Assembly: GCA_035695825.1 (NCBI GenBank) | Contig: DASRRH010000024.1 | Location: 17,869-81,868, forward strand | Direction of reading: 5' to 3' | Origin: JAKEFM01 sp035695825 | GTDB taxonomy: Bacteria; Planctomycetota; UBA1135; JAKEFM01 | Length of the DNA stretch: 64,000 nt | Part shown: one piece after another, positions 25,420 through 32,432 of the stretch | How the letters are laid out: every line of letters starts with the position of its first letter | Position numbering within the stretch: position 1 is the first letter of the stretch | Position numbers and translations under genes: made by a program | The notes under the pieces: model-generated | The model's database searches: none | Told to the model about the DNA's origin: nothing | What the model saw: only the letters and a program-made list of their open reading frames with translations

Positions 25420-26619
25420 CTACGCCGGCAGCGCCATCCGCTCCAGCAGGAACGCGGCGACCCGCTCCGCGGCCGCGCGCAGGTGCTCGACCGACGGCTC
25501 GTAGTACCCGAGGGTGACGTCGCCGCCCGGGAGGCGGTGGTTCGCGAGGGCCTTGATCGCGTGCTCCGGGACCCCCGCCTCGTAAGCGGCGGAGACGAAC
25601 GTGTCCCGGAGGCGGTGGGGCGACGGGAGGAGCCTCCCCGGGGCGAGCGGGTCCGGCTCCTTCGGGTTCACGATCGGGACGACGCGGCCGCGGTTGTCGA
25701 CGGCGGGGAACGCCCACCCCTCGTCCCCCGTGTTCTCGGCCCGCCGGCGCCGGAGGACCTCCAGCGCGGCGCCGGAGAGCGGCACGGCGAACGCCCGGTC
25801 CGCCCCGCCCTTCGGGGACGGGCGACGCATCGTCGCGCGGCCCAGGTCCACCTCCTCCCACCGGACCGCCCGCGCGTCCGTCGAGCGGAGCCCGGTGAAG
25901 AGGACGAAGAGGAAGAGGTCCGCCCGGACCCGGTTCGGGACGGCGTCGACGCTCGCCTTCCACTCGGCCAGGGTCATCCGCCCCGGCTTCCCCGGGTCGG
26001 GGGACCAGAGGAGCGGCTCGCGCCGGCGCCTCTCCCGGTTGAAGACGACCGCGCGGACCGGGTTCGGCGGGAGGCTCACCCGGCGGGCCGCGAGGTTGTA
26101 GACCGCCCGGAGGCTCCGGAGGACCCGGTTCGCCAGGTACGGGCCCCGCCGCGTGAGGCGCTGGTGGAGGGAGACGGCCTCGTCCGGGGTGAGCTCGTCG
26201 AGCCGGCGGTCGAGGGGCAGCTCCCGCGCGGCGTCGACCCGGACGTCCTCGATGCTCCGGGGGGAGCACCCCTTCGCCCGCATGGCGACGACGTACCGCT
26301 CGATGGCGGCCCGGACCGTCGGCGCGACCGGGTCCCCGCGGTCGGCGGCGACGAGCCGGCGCCGGGCCTCCTTCCGGGCCTCCTCGAGGGTCCACGGGGG
26401 CGCCCGCCCGATCGTCTCGCGGCGCCCGTTCTTCTGGACCACGAACGCGCGCGCGCCCGGGACCTCGACCCCGTCCACGGCCCGGTCGCGGTAGACGACG
26501 AGCCCGAAGTTCGGCATTTCCGACCAGTAGAACCGGCGGTCCTCCGCGCCCTCGGGGCCGGGGAGGCTCCGGACGAGCTTCTCGGTGAGGCGGGTGGGCG
26601 GGCGTCGGGGACGCTTCAC
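25420..26619 (-). CDS. Tyrosine recombinase integrase of the element
   Basis: Site-specific recombinase that inserts and excises the element at tRNA-Lys. 399 residues from GTG 26619. An N-terminal arm-type DNA-binding region (LTEKLVRSLPGPEGAEDRRFYWSEMPNFGLVVYRD) is followed by a core-binding helical domain and the catalytic domain. Catalytic residues: Arg in FTGLRSTDA (about 243), His-x-x-Arg in HRLRD (about 336), His in LANHR and the nucleophile Tyr in GYYEPS (about 372). Its start overlaps the stop of the 76-residue upstream gene. The position at the right end beside attR is standard. Confidence 0.92.
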   Translation of the reverse strand: MKRPRRPPTRLTEKLVRSLPGPEGAEDRRFYWSEMPNFGLVVYRDRAVDGVEVPGARAFVVQKNGRRETIGRAPPWTLEEARKEARRRLVAADRGDPVAPTVRAAIERYVVAMRAKGCSPRSIEDVRVDAARELPLDRRLDELTPDEAVSLHQRLTRRGPYLANRVLRSLRAVYNLAARRVSLPPNPVRAVVFNRERRRREPLLWSPDPGKPGRMTLAEWKASVDAVPNRVRADLFLFVLFTGLRSTDARAVRWEEVDLGRATMRRPSPKGGADRAFAVPLSGAALEVLRRRRAENTGDEGWAFPAVDNRGRVVPIVNPKEPDPLAPGRLLPSPHRLRDTFVSAAYEAGVPEHAIKALANHRLPGGDVTLGYYEPSVEHLRAAAERVAAFLLERMALPA

Positions 26620-26846
26620 GGCCGCGCCCCTTCGTCCGGCGGCGCGCCCGGGGTTGAGCGCGGGTGCCGCTCCGCGAACGTCCGCATCCACTCCGCGAGG
26701 ACCCCGCGCGCCTTCTCCCGGGAGACGCCGAACTCCCTCTCGATGAAGGGGCCGGCTCCGAACATGTTGACGACCCCGGACTCCCGCAGCGCGTCGAGGA
26801 ACAGGAGCTGCTCCTCGGTCGCCTTCGCCTTCCCGTCGTCGCTCAT
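26616..26846 (-). CDS. Small conserved-looking phage-type protein before the integrase
   Basis: 76 residues from ATG 26846, preceded by AGGGGAAGG. Central segment LFLDALRESGVVNMFGAGPFIEREFGVSREKARGVLAEWMRTF resembles a short family I recall from phage genomes and metagenomes, with no known function. It is coupled to the integrase by a GTGA overlap; it might help integration or excision. Confidence 0.6.
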   Translation of the reverse strand: MSDDGKAKATEEQLLFLDALRESGVVNMFGAGPFIEREFGVSREKARGVLAEWMRTFAERHPRSTPGAPPDEGARP

Positions 26847-26893
26847 CGCGGCCTTCCCCTTTCGCCCCTCCCCCGGCGCGGGAAATGTACCGC

Positions 26894-26904
26894 GAGTTAC
26901 CGAG
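26894..26904 (+). repeat. Right copy of GAGTTACCGAG
   Basis: Exact 11-mer, 25 bases before the attR core. Copies at 11158-11168 (near attL) and 14713-14723 (inverted, near the origin) make it a candidate integrase arm site. Confidence 0.6.
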
Positions 26905-26929
26905 AACGTCCAATCCCGAATGGGCGACG

Positions 26930-26976
26930 ACGGATTTTTAATCCGGAGGTCGTGGGTTCGATCCCCACCGCCCCCA
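26930..26976 (+). pseudogene. attR core and 3' half of host tRNA-Lys(TTT)
   Basis: The core ACGGATTTTTAATC (26930-26943) is followed by the rest of a tRNA: anticodon strand TCCGG, T arm GTGGG/TTCGATC/CCCAC and the acceptor strand CGCCCCC with A73 (26976). The bases before the core do not form the matching 5' half. Together with 11029-11068 this was one gene before integration. Confidence 0.88.
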
Positions 26977-26997
26977 CTCCTCCCCCCGACGCCCTCT

Positions 26998-28020
26998 TCA
27001 GCGCCCGGTCGTGAGGACGACCCGGAACCGCGCCTTTCCGCCCATCATCCGATCGTAGGCCTCGGCCGCCCGCTCGAGCGGGAAGACCTCGTTCATCGAC
27101 CGCACCCCGGTGAGCGCGCTGAAGGCGAGGGTGTCCTGCGAATCGATCGACGAACCGGAGGGCCAGCCCGCGACCGAGCGGCGTCCGGAGATGAGCAGGA
27201 GGGGAGGCACCTCGAGCGGCACGGCCGACGCGCCGAGGACGATCAGCCTCCCGTCGACGCCGAGCCCCCCGAGGACCGCGCTCATCGCCTTGCCGTTCGT
27301 CACGGTCGCGAGGATGACCTTGGCGCCGCCCAACTTGGCCAGCTCCGCCCCCGCGTCCTGCTTCTGGCTGTCGATGTAGTGCCGCGCGCCAAACTCCCTC
27401 GCCTGCGGCTCCTTCTCCTTCCCCCGCGCGATGGCGACGGTCTCGAAGCCCATCTTCGCGGCGAACTGGACGCCCAAGTGACCGAGCCCTCCCACCCCGA
27501 GCACGGCGACGCGATCGCCGGGGCGCGCGCCGCTGTGCCGGAGGGCGTTGAAGGTGGTGATCCCGGCGCACATCAGCGGCGCCGCCTCGAGGGCCGAGAG
27601 CTTCTCGGGGATCCGCGCCAGGGCCTCGGCGGGAACGACCATGAAGTCGGCGTAGCCGCCGTCGATCGTGATGCCGGTCGCCTGGGGGGCGACCTGGCAG
27701 GTGACGAAGTCGCCGCGGCGGCAGGAGGCACAGGTCCCGCAGTGCCCGCCGTGCCAGCCGACCCCGACCCGATCGCCGCGCTTCCATGCGGCGACGCCCT
27801 CCCCGACCGCGTCGAGGACTCCGGCGACCTCGTGTCCGGGGACCCGCGGGTACCGGACGCCCGGGAAGAGTCCCTCCTTCGGGTACGAGTCGCTGTGGCA
27901 GATGCCGCAGGCCTCGACCTTGATCCGAACCGACCCGGCGCCGGGCTCCGGGATGGGGCGCTCGACCAGCTCGAAGGGTCCGTGCGGCCGGGGGACCTGG
28001 ACCACGCGCATCTTCGGCAT
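26998..28020 (-). CDS. Zinc-dependent alcohol dehydrogenase
   Basis: NAD(P)-dependent oxidoreductase of the medium-chain family, 340 residues. Catalytic zinc ligands in CGICHSD (Cys near 38) and GHEVAG (His near 63); the structural zinc site uses four Cys in CGTCASCRRGDFVTC (about 92-106). Nucleotide-binding motif VLGVGGLGHLGVQFA (about 172-186). It resembles the AdhP/AdhA type acting on primary alcohols and aldehydes; the exact substrate cannot be read. Ribosome-binding site GTAGGAGG precedes the ATG. It is the first host gene after the element and may not be linked to it. Confidence 0.9.
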   Translation of the reverse strand: MPKMRVVQVPRPHGPFELVERPIPEPGAGSVRIKVEACGICHSDSYPKEGLFPGVRYPRVPGHEVAGVLDAVGEGVAAWKRGDRVGVGWHGGHCGTCASCRRGDFVTCQVAPQATGITIDGGYADFMVVPAEALARIPEKLSALEAAPLMCAGITTFNALRHSGARPGDRVAVLGVGGLGHLGVQFAAKMGFETVAIARGKEKEPQAREFGARHYIDSQKQDAGAELAKLGGAKVILATVTNGKAMSAVLGGLGVDGRLIVLGASAVPLEVPPLLLISGRRSVAGWPSGSSIDSQDTLAFSALTGVRSMNEVFPLERAAEAYDRMMGGKARFRVVLTTGR

Positions 28021-28043
28021 GTTTCCTCCTACGATCTCATTCC

Positions 28044-28120
28044 TCGTCGCGCCGGGCGGGGCTCGAACCTGCGACCCGCCGGCGGAAGGCGGGCGGGTCC
28101 GTCCGGGCCGTCCGTCGCCG
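28044..28120 (-). pseudogene. tRNA-like remnant (low confidence)
   Basis: On the minus strand a TTCGAGCC T-loop and a hairpin resembling an anticodon arm (CCGCC-TTCCGCC-GGCGG) occur in tRNA order. The T stem has a mismatch and no matching 5' acceptor strand is found, so it is not a working tRNA. It may be a decayed tRNA or an old attachment site. A perfect hairpin CCGGAG-ATTCA-CTCCGG (28130-28146) lies next to it. Confidence 0.3.
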
Positions 28121-28284
28121 CGGATGTTACCGGAGATTCACTCCGGCAAGTAGGAGCGCGGCCGCGGGCACGAGGACCCTTCTCTCGAGACGGGGTCGGG
28201 GGCGGAACCGATCCACCCGTGCCTTGCGCTCGACGGATGCCGGGTCGACGATGCCTGCGAGGCGACGCTTCCAAGGAGACGAAC

Positions 28285-29685
28285 ATGAGATTCCTCGATC
28301 TGCGCGGCGCCACCGCCGGCGCGGCGGTCGCCCTCGCGTCCCTCACCTCGGCCCAGACCGGCCTCTGGACGAACGTTCTGCCCTCCGCCTCTCCGCCGTA
28401 CCGGGCGACGGAGGGTCTCGCCTTCGAACCGGTCAGCGGGCTCGTGATCGCCTACGGGGGCGTTCCGAACCAGTCGGCCACCCCCTCGTTCAACGACACG
28501 TGGGCCTTCGACGGCTGCACCTGGACGCAGCTCTTCCCCACCGGGAATCCGGGCACGCGGTTCAACGCCTACCTCGCGCCGTCGCCCACCCCGGGACGCG
28601 TCGTCCTCTTCGGAGGCGGGATCGTCCCGTCCGCCGTCGACGGCGCGACCTGGGAGCTCGACACCCAGACGCTCACGTGGACGGACATGACGCCCGCCGG
28701 CCCGAGTCCTTCTCCTCGCCAGCTCGCGAACACCGTCTACGACTCCTTCCGGGGGCGCACGGTCCTGTTCGGCGGGACGAACTCCTCGGGCTCCACCTTC
28801 TACGGCGACACGTGGGAGTGGGACGGAACCACCTGGACGGACGTCACCCCGTCCTCGGGCCCGAGTCCCACGCCGCGGGCGTGGCATTCCATGACCTACG
28901 ACAGCGCTCGCCAGCGGACCGTGCTCTTCGGAGGCTACACCTGTTCCCCCTTTCCCTTCGGTTGCCTTGCCGCTCAGCTCAACGACACGTGGGAATGGGA
29001 CGGCATCCAATGGGTGCAGGTCGTCACGGCCGCCTCCCCGTCCCCGCGAAGCTCGGGCGCCATCGCGTACGATCCCTGGTCGCAACGGGTCGTCCTCTTC
29101 GCCGGCTCCGCGGGGTGGCCGGTCGGCATGAACGACACGTGGGAGTACGACGGGACGAACTGGTCTCCGGTCGCCATCCCGGGCCCCGTTCCGCCCCCCC
29201 AGTTCCTCCACCGGATGGTCGGGGACCCGGTGCGTGGCGGCGTCCTCGTCTACGGCGCGTTCGGAAACGGCTGGTCGTCCCTGAACGACACCTGGCGCTA
29301 CCACCATGCGGCTCTGAGCGGAACGCCGCTCAATCCCGCCCCCGGAGCGGCCGTCAGCTACCTGCTCTCCCTGCCGAGCGACGCGGGACTCCCGTACGCG
29401 GCGGCGATCTCCTTGAGCGGGACTTGTCCCGGCTTCCCCCTGCCCGACGGCCGGGTCGTACCCCTGAACTTCGACGCCTTCACGAGCCTCTCGATCTCGG
29501 GCGCGTTCCCCACGATCTTCCAGGGATTCGCCGGAACGCTCACCGGGGGAGGCTTCGCGCTCCTGACCCTCTCGATTCCCCCGATCCCGGCGCTCAGCGG
29601 GACGGTCATCTCGGCCGCCGCGGTCTCCGTCAACGGCGCGGCCGTCGGCAGCCTGACCAACGCCGTCACCGTGGTCGTGCAGTAG
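28285..29685 (+). CDS. Secreted Kelch-repeat beta-propeller protein
   Basis: 466 residues. Signal peptide (GATAGAAVALASLTSAQ, residues 8-24). About six Kelch-like blades with the repeats 'RTVLFGG', 'NDTWEWDG' and 'TWTDVTP' span residues 40-350. The last 115 residues (GTPLNPAPGAAVSYLLSLPSD... VTVVVQ) form a separate strand-rich domain that I know as a common C-terminal module of planctomycete secreted proteins. AAGGAG precedes the ATG. Probably an extracellular binding protein; the partner is unknown. Confidence 0.82.
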   Translation: MRFLDLRGATAGAAVALASLTSAQTGLWTNVLPSASPPYRATEGLAFEPVSGLVIAYGGVPNQSATPSFNDTWAFDGCTWTQLFPTGNPGTRFNAYLAPSPTPGRVVLFGGGIVPSAVDGATWELDTQTLTWTDMTPAGPSPSPRQLANTVYDSFRGRTVLFGGTNSSGSTFYGDTWEWDGTTWTDVTPSSGPSPTPRAWHSMTYDSARQRTVLFGGYTCSPFPFGCLAAQLNDTWEWDGIQWVQVVTAASPSPRSSGAIAYDPWSQRVVLFAGSAGWPVGMNDTWEYDGTNWSPVAIPGPVPPPQFLHRMVGDPVRGGVLVYGAFGNGWSSLNDTWRYHHAALSGTPLNPAPGAAVSYLLSLPSDAGLPYAAAISLSGTCPGFPLPDGRVVPLNFDAFTSLSISGAFPTIFQGFAGTLTGGGFALLTLSIPPIPALSGTVISAAAVSVNGAAVGSLTNAVTVVVQ

Positions 29686-29775
29686 GGGACCGGTCTCGCC
29701 TCCCCCCTCCTCGCCGGACGGCGCCTCGCCGAGCGGGGGCCCCGCAGCGGCGGGGCCCGGGGCCGGACCGCCGCG

Positions 29776-30516
29776 TCAAGAACCGGGGCGGGGCTTGCCG
29801 AGGAGCTCCGTGACGGCCCCGGACAGGTCGAGGATCGCCTTCCGGCCGTCGCCCCGGAACGAGGAGCCGTGCATCACCGCCAGGGTCTTGGGCTTCAGGG
29901 CGGCGAGGCGTTGAAAGGTGCCGTCCGTGTACGGCGTGTAGGGCATGTCCTTCGCCATCGGGCCGACGAGGTTTGCCTGGATCGCCTCCCTCGCGCGCTC
30001 GACGACGACGGCCTCGAGGATCGGGTCGGGGTCGCCGGGCTGGAGGAAGAGGTCCGAGCAGAGGAGCGTCTGCTCGACCTCGTCGAAGAACAGGCCCGCG
30101 TCCCAGGCGTGCGGAACGTGGGGGGTGGAGAGGAACCGGAGGCGGTGCCTGCCCAATCGCACGACCTCGCCGTCCGCGAGCGGGCGAGGGGCGCGGAGGG
30201 CGAAGTCCGCCACGCTCACCGTCGCGCCCACGAAGCTGCAGAGGGCCTGCGCGCGCGGCGCGATCTCGAGCCACTCGTTCAAGGCGCCGCACTCGTCGGA
30301 CTCGAAGTGGCTGAATCCGATCCAGCGCAGCTTCGTGGGGTCCAGGATCGAAGCCACCCCCTCGAGCGTCGCTTGGAACATCGCCTTGAAGCCCGTGTGC
30401 ATCAGGAACGGCTCGTCGTCCCGGATCAGGAACTGATTGAACTGGAGTCCGTAGTCGGGGCGAAACGTCGAGATCCGGTAGGTGTCGGCCGCGATCTCGG
30501 TCACCCTGCACTTCAT
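29776..30516 (-). CDS. Metallo-beta-lactamase-fold diiron protein (ODP type)
   Basis: 246 residues. The metal-binding pattern is that of the oxygen-binding diiron proteins (flavodiiron-like) rather than classic HxHxDH enzymes: HFESDE (about 85-90), His in STPHVPHAWD, Asp in LLCSDLF and His in AVMHGSS. The last residue of the first motif is Glu rather than the usual His. Such proteins sense or reduce O2 or NO when joined to a flavin or signalling partner. It is coupled (ATGA) to the GGDEF/EAL gene upstream, so it may feed a redox signal into c-di-GMP control; that is inference. Confidence 0.75.
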   Translation of the reverse strand: MKCRVTEIAADTYRISTFRPDYGLQFNQFLIRDDEPFLMHTGFKAMFQATLEGVASILDPTKLRWIGFSHFESDECGALNEWLEIAPRAQALCSFVGATVSVADFALRAPRPLADGEVVRLGRHRLRFLSTPHVPHAWDAGLFFDEVEQTLLCSDLFLQPGDPDPILEAVVVERAREAIQANLVGPMAKDMPYTPYTDGTFQRLAALKPKTLAVMHGSSFRGDGRKAILDLSGAVTELLGKPRPGS

Positions 30517-32366
30517 GACGGCGCTCCGGTCCGCGAGGTCGCCGACGAACCGCCCTCTTCCCTCGCGGCGGGGGAGCGCCGGGGGCGGGATGCGTGCGAG
30601 GGGAGACGCTTTCCCTCCCGGAGGAGGCGGGCGAATGCCTCGGGAGGGAGCGGGGGGCTGAAGTAGTAGCCCTGGATCGCGTCGCAGCGGCGCGCGGCGA
30701 GGAAGCGGAGCTGCTCCTCCGTCTCGACCCCCTCGGCGACGACCTCGAGGGCGAGGTGCCGGGCGAGGCGGAGGAGGGCGCGGACGATGGCGGCGTCCTG
30801 CGGGTCGCTCGCGCTCCCGCGGACGAAGGAGCGGTCGATCTTGAGGCCGGCCAAGGGGAGGCGGCGCAAGCGCGCGAGGGAGGAGTAGCCGGTCCCGAAG
30901 TCGTCGATCGCGACGGCGATCCCCATGCGCTCGAGGTCGCGGAGCGCGCCGACGGTCTCCCCCGAGTCGTCGGTGGCGGCGCTCTCGGTCAACTCGAGGC
31001 GGAGCCGTTCCGCCGGGAGGCCGGTCTCGGCGAGGGCCCGCGCGACGAGGGAGGCGAGGCCGCCGCGGCGAACTTGGACGGGGGAGACGTTCACCGCGAC
31101 GGAGAGGGGAGGGAGGCCGTCCGCGTCCCACGCGCGCGCCTGCCCGCAGGCCTCGCGGAGGGCCCACGCGCCGATCCCGTCGATCGCGCCCGTCTCCTCG
31201 GCGAGCGGGATGAAGTCGGAGGGGGGGACGAGCCCCCGGTCCGGGTGGAGCCAGCGGAGCAGCGCCTCGCAACCCAAGATCGAGCCGGTGGCGAGCGAGA
31301 CGACGGGCTGGTACTCGAGGCGGAACTCGCCCCGCTCGAGGGCTTTTCCGAGGTCGGTCTCGAGCCGGGCGAGGGAGGCGACGCGCTCGCGCAGCCCCTC
31401 GTCGAAGGAGGCGGTCTGCCCCGCCCCCCGGGCCTTCGCGCGACGGAGCGCGCTCGCCGCCTCCCGGAGCAGGTCGTCGGGCCGGGAGGCCGGGCCGGGG
31501 CCGAGGGCGATGCCGATGCACGCGGTCGGGAAGAGCCGATGCCCTTCGAGGAGGACGGCGGGTCGGATCTCCCGGTGGATGCGGTCGGCGAAGGCGGCGG
31601 CCCGCTCGAACTCGGAGACCCCCTCGAGGAGCGCGGCGAACTCGTCCCCGCCGAGGTGGGCGAGGGGATCGCCGAGCCTGCAGCAGGCCTCGAGTCGGCG
31701 CGCGACCGCGCGGAGGAGGGCGTCCCCGGCGGCGTGCCCGAGGCCGAGGTGGACGGTCCGGAACCGGTCGAGGTTGAGGAGGAGGACGGCGAAGGGGATC
31801 CCGTGGTCGAGCCCCGCGCGGACGCGCTCGAGGAAGGCCGCCCGGTCGGGGAGGCTCGTCAGCCGCTCGCCGTCGGCGGCCGGCGCGTTCGAGGCGGAGT
31901 CCCGCCGGCCGCGGCGAGGAAGTGAGTGAAGGAACAGGAAGTGGCCGCTGAAGCGGTCCTCGACCTCGTGCGCGCGGACGAGGAGGAATTCCGCGTCGAA
32001 GGCGTCCCCGTCCTTTCGCAGCGCGCGGAGCAGGACCTCTGCCCGGCCGCGGAGGATCATCTCCCGGCGAGCCGCGAGGAGCGCCTCTCGGTGTCCTGGG
32101 ACGACGAGCCGGAGCCAGTCCGAGCCGAGGAGGTCGTCGGGCGCGAAGCCGAGCCGCGCCGAGAACCCCGGCGTGACGAATCCGAGCCTTCCCTCCGGGT
32201 CGATCCGGCAGGCGCCCCCGCCGCCTCGGTCGAAGGCGGCGGCGATCGCGCTCCACTCCGCCTCCGCCGAGGGGCGCGCTCCCGGAGGCGCGGGCGCCCA
32301 GCGGGAGGGGAGAGCGGCCGGGGACGGCGGGTTCGGCTGGGCGGGGTAGAGGATCGAGCGCGGCAC
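30513..32366 (-). CDS. PAS-GGDEF-EAL c-di-GMP signalling protein
   Basis: 617 residues, no membrane segment seen. Domains in order: PAS (about 40-145, ending KDGDAFDAEFLLV), GGDEF (GGDEF near 239-243) and EAL (EALLRW near 365, DDFGTGYSSL, KIDRSFV, EGVE, QGYYFSPPL). Both catalytic signatures look intact, so it may make or break c-di-GMP depending on the signal at the PAS domain. A TTGACA box (32436-32431) overlaps the stop of the upstream gene. It is coupled to the diiron protein downstream. Confidence 0.88.
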   Translation of the reverse strand: MPRSILYPAQPNPPSPAALPSRWAPAPPGARPSAEAEWSAIAAAFDRGGGGACRIDPEGRLGFVTPGFSARLGFAPDDLLGSDWLRLVVPGHREALLAARREMILRGRAEVLLRALRKDGDAFDAEFLLVRAHEVEDRFSGHFLFLHSLPRRGRRDSASNAPAADGERLTSLPDRAAFLERVRAGLDHGIPFAVLLLNLDRFRTVHLGLGHAAGDALLRAVARRLEACCRLGDPLAHLGGDEFAALLEGVSEFERAAAFADRIHREIRPAVLLEGHRLFPTACIGIALGPGPASRPDDLLREAASALRRAKARGAGQTASFDEGLRERVASLARLETDLGKALERGEFRLEYQPVVSLATGSILGCEALLRWLHPDRGLVPPSDFIPLAEETGAIDGIGAWALREACGQARAWDADGLPPLSVAVNVSPVQVRRGGLASLVARALAETGLPAERLRLELTESAATDDSGETVGALRDLERMGIAVAIDDFGTGYSSLARLRRLPLAGLKIDRSFVRGSASDPQDAAIVRALLRLARHLALEVVAEGVETEEQLRFLAARRCDAIQGYYFSPPLPPEAFARLLREGKRLPSHASRPRRSPAAREEGGSSATSRTGAPS

Positions 32367-32432
32367 GAATTCGACCGGCGTCCGGGGACGCCGGCCAGCG
32401 CTCTCGTATGTGACCGGGTCCCAAGAGGGGTG

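Larger units (their letters stand above)
11055..26943. mobile_element. Integrated tRNA-Lys-targeting element, satellite- or plasmid-like, 15.9 kb
   Basis: Bounded by 14-bp direct repeats inside a split tRNA-Lys. It carries a tyrosine recombinase at the right end, excisionase-like HTH proteins at the left end, a primase-helicase, candidate iterons, a terminase-small-subunit-like gene and a replacement tRNA-Lys. Large terminase, portal, capsid and tail genes are absent, and no conjugation genes are seen, so it is not a complete phage or conjugative element. The best reading is a phage satellite or an integrative plasmid that may use a helper. Cargo at 18243-25238 (nuclease-like, GHKL ATPase, kinase, Schlafen-like and membrane proteins) suggests defence. 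Boundaries and integrase are certain; the lifestyle is inference. Confidence 0.9.
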
